32,851 nt of DNA from Candidatus Doudnabacteria bacterium (GTDB taxonomy: Bacteria; Patescibacteriota; Doudnabacteria; UBA920): the NCBI GenBank assembly GCA_903908535.1, contig CAIVSE010000009.1, positions 1-32,851 on the forward strand. Direction: 5' to 3'. Of the stretch, positions 26,273 to 32,851 are shown one piece after another. Within the stretch, counting starts at the first letter, position 1. Each line of letters opens with the position of its first letter. The notes beneath the pieces were generated by a model. It saw only the letters and a program-made list of their open reading frames with translations, made no database searches and had not been told where the DNA came from. The translations under genes were made by a program, and so were the position numbers.

Positions 26273-26816
26273 GGTTATTTCGTAAAAAATCTTTTAATTT
26301 TCCGGCGGCTATAGCCCTCATGGAAACTGAATATTTTTCTTCCCGCTCCATTTGACCGTAAGTTTTGTCGGATCCGTCTGGTTTGAATATCGGGCCCCAG
26401 CCAAAATCTTTGTCGCCGATTGGGGCGACCACTTCGCCATCGTTACGGCCTTCAAAAAACTCAACATTATCACCACTGGCATGTCCAAGAAGCGTCACGG
26501 CATAAGCTTTGGTGTTACCCATGCTTTTTGCCAGTTCAAAAATGCCTTGAGGCTGTAAACTCTCCAAAAACCATTTTATAAACGGGCCTGGTAACTGGTT
26601 ATTCAGGCACTCCAAATAAACCGATGTATCTTCAACAATAAATTCATCCTGCTCCTGCTTCATAGCTTCCGTCAGTTTATGACGAATAATTTCGTGCGCG
26701 TCCAAAGATTGAATTTCGGCTAAATCTAGATTGAATTGTTCAATCTCAATTGGCGCCAGCATGGACTGGATTTCTTTAAATTTGTTGTCATTGCCTGTAA
26801 TAAATTTTAATGCCAT
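26265..26816 (-). CDS. Non-canonical purine NTP pyrophosphatase (RdgB/HAM1-like)
   Basis: FITGNDNKFKEIQSML, VEDTSVYLECLNNQLPGPFIKWFL, GWGPIFKPDGSDKTYGQM. Confidence 0.9.
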   Translation of the reverse strand: MALKFITGNDNKFKEIQSMLAPIEIEQFNLDLAEIQSLDAHEIIRHKLTEAMKQEQDEFIVEDTSVYLECLNNQLPGPFIKWFLESLQPQGIFELAKSMGNTKAYAVTLLGHASGDNVEFFEGRNDGEVVAPIGDKDFGWGPIFKPDGSDKTYGQMEREEKYSVSMRAIAAGKLKDFLRNNHA

Positions 26817-26822
26817 AGCTGT

Positions 26823-26828
26823 ATCTTA
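26823..26828 (-). promoter_or_regulatory. -10 TAAGAT, 6 nt before ATG of RdgB-like gene; possible -35 GGGACA 17 nt upstream in the terminator stem
   Basis: Minus strand GGGACA-17-TAAGAT-ACAGCT-ATG. Confidence 0.6.
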
Positions 26829-26832
26829 ACAA

Positions 26833-26859
26833 AAAAAGACGGGATTGTCCCGCCTTTTT
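26833..26859 (-). terminator. Rho-independent terminator of the 26866 ORF
   Basis: Minus strand AAAAAGGCGGGA-CAA-TCCCGTCTTTTTTT. Confidence 0.85.
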
Positions 26860-26865
26860 ACAAAC

Positions 26866-27189
26866 TTATTCCGAGTGCTCATGACCCTCATGCTTTGGAT
26901 GGTCGTGGTCTTGCCTGTCCGACGTAGCATTTTGCGAAGTCGGATGCTTGGCTTCTTCCAGCTTTTTAATTTCGTCATTGATTTTTTGGCTGTATTCTTT
27001 TAACTTGGCGTCGCCGTTAACCATAAGTTCCGCAATTTCTTTGGGATCCTGTTTGGTCAGCATGGCTAAAGCCATGGCCACGGTGGAAGTGGACCACAAA
27101 CCTTTTTCCATTTGGTTGTGGGCCATGACCAGCTCGTACAACATTTTTTCGGTTTTGGTGGGTTCCTTTTGCTTAAAATCGTTTGCCAT
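26866..27189 (-). CDS. Hypothetical 107-aa protein with His-rich C-terminal tail (DHDHPKHEGHEHSE)
   Basis: SD AAGGA upstream; compact helical N-terminal part; terminator follows. Confidence 0.65.
   Translation of the reverse strand: MANDFKQKEPTKTEKMLYELVMAHNQMEKGLWSTSTVAMALAMLTKQDPKEIAELMVNGDAKLKEYSQKINDEIKKLEEAKHPTSQNATSDRQDHDHPKHEGHEHSE
26914..26944 (+). repeat. Palindromic element copy C: CCTGTCCGACGTAGCATTTTGCGAAGTCGGA, inside the 26866 ORF
   Basis: Differs from copy B by paired compensatory changes (C-G to A-T twice). Confidence 0.8.
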
Positions 27190-27203
27190 AAATCCTTGCT
27201 ACG

Positions 27204-27263
27204 TAGAGGGCCACCCTCTAGCTTAGTTTATTTTCTTGGCTTGAGGGTGGCCCTCAAGCTTAG
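27204..27263. repeat. Two 17-nt micro-hairpins (TAGAGGG-CCA-CCCTCTA and TTGAGGG-TGG-CCCTCAA), each followed by GCTTAG
   Basis: Read directly; loops are reverse complements and the stem difference is compensatory. Confidence 0.85.
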
Positions 27264-27264
27264 C

Positions 27265-30015
27265 CTACCCTCCGACTTTGGCCTGGTGCTGTACACCCGG
27301 CTTTATTATATTGACCTGATGCTCCGGCGTATTCAGCATGCCGCATTTTTTCCACTTTTTGCCGCTACCGCACGGGCAGGGATCGTTACGGCCAATCCCC
27401 TTTGCGGAGGGATCGGATAAATCTGCCACAACTGTTCCCGCCGCGGAGTTCATAACAATGTTCTGTGGTTGCTGATTTACAGGCTGAACCTGGACATTTA
27501 AATGGAAAACCATGTTAACAATCTGCCGGTTCATCTCCTTCAGCAGGCGCTGGAACATTTGGTGGCCCTCGCGTTTGTATTCCACCAAGGGGTCGCGCTG
27601 GCCGTAGCCGCGTAGCCTCACGCTGTCCCGCAAATGGTCCATGGTATCTAAATGCTCCATCCATAACTGATCCACTGACTGCAGAGCCACAAACCTTTGG
27701 CCGCCTTCAAAAATTTCCTTGCCCATTTCAGTTTCCTTTTGCTCCCAATATTTTTCCGCTTCGGCATATATGCTGTCTACCACTGCGAATTCACGGTCGG
27801 CCGCATTGGCGGATTCCTGTTTGATTTTTTCGCCCAAAGCGGCATCAAAAGGAATAATGCCGGAAACTGCTTTAAATAAACTTCCCCAGTCTTCTTTTTT
27901 AGCGCCATTCTCTTCTATAACGTTTAAATTGGCGGTAACAATATTGGTGACTTCCGCTTTAACCAGCTCCAATATCTCCGCCTTTAAGTCCACGTCCTTG
28001 CTTTCTTTAGTGTTGGCCAAATAGCGGCGGCGCCGTTTGTAAATGTTATTGCGCTGGTGGTTTAAGACATCGTCGTAATCCAGTACGTGTTTGCGGGTAT
28101 CAAAGTTCAGGCCTTCAATTTTTTTCTGCGCCGATTCTATGGATTTACTGACCATGCCGGCCTCAATCGGCTGGTCGTCCGGCAGGCCGAGGCGGTTCAT
28201 TAAGTTCTTCATCCGTTCACCGCCGAATAAACGCATAAGGTCATCTTCCATGGACACAAAAAATTGGGATGAACCCGGGTCGCCCTGCCGCCCGCTGCGG
28301 CCGCGCAGCTGGTTATCTATGCGCCGGCTTTCGTGCCGTTCCGTGCCCAAAATGTGCAGGCCGCCGGCTTCGCGCACCACTTTGGCTTCTTCCTCATCAA
28401 TAGGGTTGCCGCCCAGCAAAATGTCCACGCCGCGGCCGGCAATGTTGGTGGCCAAAGTAATTTGCCCGGGCCGCCCGGCCTGGGAAATAATCCTGGCTTC
28501 GTGCTCGTGGTTTTTGGCGTTTAAAATTTCAAACTTTAAGCCCTGTTTTTTAAATTCCTCAGCCAGCATTTCGTTTTTGGCAATACTGACCGTACCAATA
28601 AGCACCGGCTGGCCTTTTTGGTTGCGTTCTTTAACTTCCTTGGCAATGGCTGTAAATTTGGCGGCTTCGGTTTTATAAACCGTGTCATGCAAATCCTGCC
28701 GCACCATGGGCTTGTTGGTGGGAATTTGCTCAACCGTAAGCTGGTAGATTTTAAAGAATTCCTCTTCCTCGGTTTTGGCCGTACCGGTCATGCCGCTAAG
28801 TTTGGCATACAAGCGGAATAAATTCTGGAAGGTAATGGTCGCCAAAGTTTTGCTTTCCTGCTGGATTTTTACGCCTTCTTTGGCTTCTATGGCCTGGTGC
28901 AGGCCCTCTGAGTAGCGGCGGCCGAACATTAGCCGGCCGGTAAATTCATCCACAATAATAATTTCGCCGTCACGAATAACGTAGTCGCGGTCTTTTTTAA
29001 ACAAAGTTTTGGTGCGCAAAGCCTGTTCTATATGGTGGATGGTGGTGACGCCGCCGGAGGTGTCATAAATATTGGGGACGTTTAAAGCTGTTTCTATTTT
29101 ATTGATGCCCTCGTCAATTAAAGAAGCGGCCTTATGCTTTTCATCCACGGTGTAATCTTTGTCTTCTCCCAACTTCTCTACTAATTTCGCGAACTGATAA
29201 TATTTGTCCGTGGGTTCGGCATCCGGCATGCTGATAATTAACGGCGTGCGCGCTTCATCAATTAAAATGCTGTCAACTTCATCCACAATGACGTAAAACA
29301 GTTCGCGCTGCACTAGTTGCGGTTCCTGCTGGGCCATGTTGTCGCGCAAAAAATCAAACCCAAATTCGTTGTTGGTGCCATAAGTAATATCCGCGGCGTA
29401 AGCTTCGCGCCGCTTTACCGGACGCATATGTTTAACATCCATAACCAGTCCCTGGGTTTCGCCTTCCAGTTTGGTAATTTCTTCCTGCTCCGGCTGATAG
29501 CCGGGATCGTAAATAAAAGATTGCTCGTGCTGGATGGAAGAAACCGACAGGCCCAAATAGCGAAAGATGGGGCCCATCAGGGAAGCTTGCCAGCGGGAAA
29601 GATAGTCGTTAACCGTCACCAAATGCGCGCCCTTGCCGGCCAAAGCAAACAGCACCAACGGCAAAGTCGCGGTTAAAGTTTTGCCTTCGCCGGTCTTCAT
29701 TTCGGCAATCTTGTTGTCAGCCAGCACCAGCCCGCCAACTACCTGGACGTCGTAATGGAACTGGCCAATGCTGCGTTTGGCCGCTTCGCGCGTTAAAGCA
29801 AACACCCGCGGCCGAATAACCTTAAGCTGTTTAAAGATTTCTTCGTTGGTCTCCAGCTTGGAAATTTGTAATTGGAAATTGGAAATTTCCTGCTTTATTT
29901 GTTCCTCGCTTAAAGCAGCCACTTCGTCTGTAAAACTGTTGACCTCATCCAGCTCGCTACTATAGGAATCCAGGGCCGTCCTTGAGCCCCCGAACATGCG
30001 TGATAAAAATGACAT
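27265..30015 (-). CDS. secA: Preprotein translocase ATPase SecA
   Basis: MKTGEGKTLTATLP, VDEVDSILIDEARTPLIIS, C-terminal zinc motif GRNDPCPCGSGKKWKKCG. Confidence 0.97.
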   Translation of the reverse strand: MSFLSRMFGGSRTALDSYSSELDEVNSFTDEVAALSEEQIKQEISNFQLQISKLETNEEIFKQLKVIRPRVFALTREAAKRSIGQFHYDVQVVGGLVLADNKIAEMKTGEGKTLTATLPLVLFALAGKGAHLVTVNDYLSRWQASLMGPIFRYLGLSVSSIQHEQSFIYDPGYQPEQEEITKLEGETQGLVMDVKHMRPVKRREAYAADITYGTNNEFGFDFLRDNMAQQEPQLVQRELFYVIVDEVDSILIDEARTPLIISMPDAEPTDKYYQFAKLVEKLGEDKDYTVDEKHKAASLIDEGINKIETALNVPNIYDTSGGVTTIHHIEQALRTKTLFKKDRDYVIRDGEIIIVDEFTGRLMFGRRYSEGLHQAIEAKEGVKIQQESKTLATITFQNLFRLYAKLSGMTGTAKTEEEEFFKIYQLTVEQIPTNKPMVRQDLHDTVYKTEAAKFTAIAKEVKERNQKGQPVLIGTVSIAKNEMLAEEFKKQGLKFEILNAKNHEHEARIISQAGRPGQITLATNIAGRGVDILLGGNPIDEEEAKVVREAGGLHILGTERHESRRIDNQLRGRSGRQGDPGSSQFFVSMEDDLMRLFGGERMKNLMNRLGLPDDQPIEAGMVSKSIESAQKKIEGLNFDTRKHVLDYDDVLNHQRNNIYKRRRRYLANTKESKDVDLKAEILELVKAEVTNIVTANLNVIEENGAKKEDWGSLFKAVSGIIPFDAALGEKIKQESANAADREFAVVDSIYAEAEKYWEQKETEMGKEIFEGGQRFVALQSVDQLWMEHLDTMDHLRDSVRLRGYGQRDPLVEYKREGHQMFQRLLKEMNRQIVNMVFHLNVQVQPVNQQPQNIVMNSAAGTVVADLSDPSAKGIGRNDPCPCGSGKKWKKCGMLNTPEHQVNIIKPGVQHQAKVGG
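29857..29890. repeat. Degenerate 7-nt repeat block (AATTTCC units on minus strand) inside secA
   Basis: Minus strand GGAAATTTCCAATTTCCAATTACAAATTTCCAAG; encodes EISNFQLQISKL. Confidence 0.8.
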
Positions 30016-30022
30016 ATGCCTA

Positions 30023-30031
30023 ATTGTACCA
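30023..30031 (-). promoter_or_regulatory. Extended -10 TGGTACAAT, 7 nt before secA ATG
   Basis: Minus strand TGGTACAAT-TAGGCAT-ATG. Confidence 0.65.
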
Positions 30032-30054
30032 GAAAATGGGAAAGAAAAAAAGGG

Positions 30055-30384
30055 CTATTTCCCCTTAAATTTCCTGGCTGCCCGGCGCTTTTCGCTGATT
30101 TTGCGGTCTTTGGTTTTAACCAGCTGGTCCTTAATTTTGGGCAGAACAAGGTCCATGGCCATATAAAAATCCACGGCTTTGGCATCCGCAAAATGGCCGC
30201 GCGGCTGGATGTCTATTTCCACGCGAAAATTCAGGCCGTCTTTGTCGCCTTTACTGGCCTCCAACTCTATCCTGACCTTGTCTTCCGGCTTTAAAAACCT
30301 TTCCAAAATACTCAATTTATCGTTAACAAACTCTCTGATAGTCGGAGTCAACGTGGTGTTGGTGGCCTTTATGGTGAGGTTCAT
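30055..30384 (-). CDS. hpf: Ribosome hibernation promoting factor / RaiA-family (short form)
   Basis: TIKATNTTLTPTIREFVNDKLSILERFL, VEIDIQPRGHFADAKAVDFYMAMDLVLPKIKDQLVK. Confidence 0.85.
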   Translation of the reverse strand: MNLTIKATNTTLTPTIREFVNDKLSILERFLKPEDKVRIELEASKGDKDGLNFRVEIDIQPRGHFADAKAVDFYMAMDLVLPKIKDQLVKTKDRKISEKRRAARKFKGK

Positions 30385-30430
30385 GGGAATAAAGATTATT
30401 GATTTATTTAATTATAGCACAAACTCCTAG

Positions 30431-30810
30431 ATGGAAGCTTAATTTTTCCTTAGTCCCTCGCCGACCCACTTTGTCAGACACGTTCGGACTTCTCCTGCGG
30501 AAGTCCTTCACTCAACACAGAGTCAGAAAACTTTTATCCCGACTAGTCGGGATAAAAGGCCAAGCTTTTCTGCCTCTGTGATGGTCTTCCAAAGTGGGTT
30601 CGGCTCGGTCTGATACTGAAAAATTAAGCTTCATTTTCCCTATACAGCAGGAGTCGGATTCATTTTTCAGAACCCTCTTTACAGACCAAAAAGCCTGGTC
30701 TTTTTGACTTTCAGTCAAAAAGTTTTTGGGCTGAAAGCGGAGTGAGAATTTTCGCTGGGAAAATTCGAACGTGTTCTGAAAAATGATCCGGCGAGGTGCT
30801 AAGGGAAAAT
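30431..30810. repeat. ~380-bp nested inverted-repeat element in the murB-hpf spacer, including perfect 28-bp palindrome 30531-30558
   Basis: Multiple nested complementary arms read directly (see finding). Confidence 0.85.
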
Positions 30811-30815
30811 GGAGG

Positions 30816-31886
30816 TTAAAATCCAACCAATTCCGGTTCCACTTCCAGTTCTATGCCAAACGTCGCTTTTACCTTATCCAAAACATCATCTTTTAACTGC
30901 AAGACATCACGCGAGGTTGCGGTACCAGTAGCGTTTAAAACTATGGCCGGCTGGGAAAGGTTAATTTGTGCACCGCCTATTTGGTAACCTTTTAAGCCGC
31001 ATAATTCCAGTAAAAACGCGGTCGGAGTTTTATAACCCTGTGGGACTTTTAAGCTGTCCAGCATGCCCTGCAACCTTTGTGACGCATCTGGACCGAAATC
31101 CTGATTGATTTTAGCTTCAATAACTTTTAACTGGTCCGCGGAAATTACCGGCCCGCGGAAAAAGGAGCCGGCATTGCCGTTTACGGCCTGGGCGGGGTAA
31201 GGGAACTTAGAGTCCCTAATTTCTGTAATAGCCTGGCGAATCTGACCAATTGTAGGATCAACAATCTGCCGATCCGCAAAATATTTTTTAATGTCCCCAT
31301 ATTCCAAATTAGGTTTGGGAATTTTTGATAGCCTGATAGTTGTGGATAAAATTAAATATTTACCTTTGTCAGTAATGTTAAAAATGCTGTGCCGATAGGT
31401 AAACTTACAATCGGCGTTGGCAAAATTAATAACGTCCAGAGTTTCCATATCCAGGGCTTCTACGTCTTCCACCACAAAGCTGGCTTCCTGCCCGTACGCG
31501 CCTACGTTCTGCACGGCAAAACCGCCGCAGTTGCCCGGAATGTGCGAAAGATTTTCTATCCCCCACCAATTGTGGTTAACCGCGTATTCCACGGCTGTGT
31601 CCCAGGGTTCTCCCGGCATTAATTTAAGCAAAACCGAGGACTCGTCTTCGTTGACCAATTCCAGTCCGGCCATTTGCGGATGGATGACTAAACCGTTAAA
31701 TCCCCGGTCGCTGACCAAGATATTACTGCCGCCGCCCAAAACAAAAACTTCCAGAGCTTTGGCATTGGCAAACTGTAAAGCCTGTTTTATCTCTTCCAAA
31801 TTGGCAGCCACGCAAAAATATTTGGCCGGTCCGCCAATATGAAAAGTCGTATAAGGAACTAATGAGATTTCTGTTTGGATATCCAT
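30816..31886 (-). CDS. murB: UDP-N-acetylenolpyruvoylglucosamine reductase
   Basis: TTFHIGGPAKYF, LGGGSNILVSDRGFNGLVI, NGNAGSFFRGP. Confidence 0.95.
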   Translation of the reverse strand: MDIQTEISLVPYTTFHIGGPAKYFCVAANLEEIKQALQFANAKALEVFVLGGGSNILVSDRGFNGLVIHPQMAGLELVNEDESSVLLKLMPGEPWDTAVEYAVNHNWWGIENLSHIPGNCGGFAVQNVGAYGQEASFVVEDVEALDMETLDVINFANADCKFTYRHSIFNITDKGKYLILSTTIRLSKIPKPNLEYGDIKKYFADRQIVDPTIGQIRQAITEIRDSKFPYPAQAVNGNAGSFFRGPVISADQLKVIEAKINQDFGPDASQRLQGMLDSLKVPQGYKTPTAFLLELCGLKGYQIGGAQINLSQPAIVLNATGTATSRDVLQLKDDVLDKVKATFGIELEVEPELVGF

Positions 31887-31935
31887 AGATTAAGATACTT
31901 AATTTAAGACCAACCCTTGGCGGCCTTTTTCTTAT

Positions 31936-31973
31936 ATGTAGGCGATTTAAGGTTTGGCTTAATTCGCCTACAT
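31936..31973. repeat. Inverted repeat ATGTAGGCGATTTAAG-GTTTGG-CTTAATTCGCCTACAT between murC and murB
   Basis: 16-nt arms with one mismatch; no U-tract after it on the minus strand. Confidence 0.85.
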
Positions 31974-31988
31974 TACCAAAAAAATACC

Positions 31989-32851
31989 CTACCCAAGAGA
32001 TTTTTTTAATTCATATCCTAAACGGTTAAAATCACCGACTGCCATTACCACCACCACATCGCCGGATTTTAATTCCGCTTTTAAAATATTCAGGGCTGCC
32101 TGTTTGTTATGGACCAGCCGAATGTTAGAGGTTTTGTTTTCCGCTTTAATTCTTTCCACAACTTCCTCCGACTTAATTGTCGCTGCCGAAGCTTTTTCGC
32201 GCGCCGGATAGATTTCCGAAATTAAAACTTCATCAGCGGTGTCAAAGGCTTTAACCAAATATTCCAAGGTAGCTTTGGTGCGGCTAAAAGTATGCGGCTC
32301 AAACACCGCCCAGAGTTTGGAAATTGAAGATTGGGAATTGGAAATTTGAGGGAAATACTTTAACCTTGCCGCTTCCAAGGTTTCGCGCACGGCCGTGGGA
32401 TGATGGGCGTAATCATCCACAATAATAACCCCATTCTTTTCACCCACAACTTCAAACCGCCGTTTCACACCCTGGTAAGACAATAACTCCAAAGCAATCT
32501 GGTCCTGGGAAAACCCCAAGGTCCGCAAAGTGGCAATCACGGCCAAAGCATTGTAAACATTAATTTTCCCGGGCAGCTGGATTTTATAATCCTCTGTCAG
32601 CCCCATTAAATGCGCGCTGACATTTTTGGAAAAATTATTTAAGACTTCAATGGTGGTGTATTCCCGTCCGTACTGGATATTTTCAATCTTAAAATTGGCC
32701 GCGTCATCAAAACCAAAACTGGCCTGGGATATATTGGATTTATGCGCCAGTTTAACCAATCCCGGGTCATCGGCATTATAAACAATTAGGCCGTCTTCCG
32801 GCATGGCCTGCACCAGTTCATCAAATTCGTTTTCATAATCCGCAAAACTGG
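31989..32851 (-). CDS. murC: UDP-N-acetylmuramate--alanine ligase, C-terminal part; 5' end beyond right edge
   Basis: DDYAHHPTAVRETLEAA, FEPHTFSRTKATL, frame stays open to 32851. Confidence 0.93.
   Translation of the reverse strand, partial: SFADYENEFDELVQAMPEDGLIVYNADDPGLVKLAHKSNISQASFGFDDAANFKIENIQYGREYTTIEVLNNFSKNVSAHLMGLTEDYKIQLPGKINVYNALAVIATLRTLGFSQDQIALELLSYQGVKRRFEVVGEKNGVIIVDDYAHHPTAVRETLEAARLKYFPQISNSQSSISKLWAVFEPHTFSRTKATLEYLVKAFDTADEVLISEIYPAREKASAATIKSEEVVERIKAENKTSNIRLVHNKQAALNILKAELKSGDVVVVMAVGDFNRLGYELKKSLG
32313..32349. repeat. Degenerate 7-nt repeat block inside murC
   Basis: Minus strand CAAATTTCCAATTCCCAATCTTCAATTTCCAAACTC; encodes QISNSQSSISKL, like the secA block. Confidence 0.8.

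Noticed and set aside
27204-27263. CRISPR-like array from the repeated GAGGG hairpins
   Set aside because: Only two units of 17 nt with a 20-nt gap, no regular repeat-spacer series, no cas genes in the window.
28091-28678. Long plus-strand ORF (195 aa) and other plus-strand ORFs in the track
   Set aside because: Antisense to well-supported genes (here secA); compositions rich in R/S/P typical of shadow ORFs, no family motifs.
30512-30826. 104-aa minus-strand ORF in the murB-hpf spacer
   Set aside because: Lies across the nested inverted repeats; sequence is a translation of the palindromes with no recognisable protein features.

Overview
Window from what looks like a Patescibacteria/CPR-type genome (inference from gene families and organisation, not verified). 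Almost everything is on the minus strand. Read in transcription order from the right edge: murC (partial) - murB - 430-bp structured spacer - hpf - secA - small His-tailed ORF - RdgB/HAM1-like NTPase - M1 aminopeptidase - YrdC/TsaC-like gene (frameshifted 3' end) - [trxA, the only convincing plus-strand gene] - dacA - mraY - D-aminoacylase-like amidohydrolase - APH-like fragment / HAD phosphatase / GrpB-like fragment - sugar transferase - murD - ftsW - DUF4012 protein - murJ - RhuM-family gene - small membrane protein - lepA - 35-aa one-TM miniprotein - PH-domain protein - FtsB/DivIC-like - SurA/PrsA-like - pilin-domain fusion protein - alr - broken tRNA - tRNA-Thr(CGU) - atpZ/I-like, atpB, atpE, atpF, atpH - unknown ORF running off the left edge. 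The most notable signals lie outside the gene list. (1) A small palindromic element family with a conserved CGTAG...CGAAG core and compensatory stem changes; one 40-bp copy splits a tRNA-like sequence exactly inside the anticodon loop, and two copies sit inside coding regions (murD 3' end and a small ORF). (2) Degenerate 7-nt repeats encode extra peptides inside lepA, secA and murC. (3) Six genes have a -10 hexamer only 6-7 nt before ATG, mostly the extended TGnTAnAAT form, predicting leaderless transcripts. (4) A ~380-bp nested inverted-repeat element lies between murB and hpf. (5) Paired 17-nt micro-hairpins follow atpE and secA. All work was done by eye; no searches or folding programs were run.
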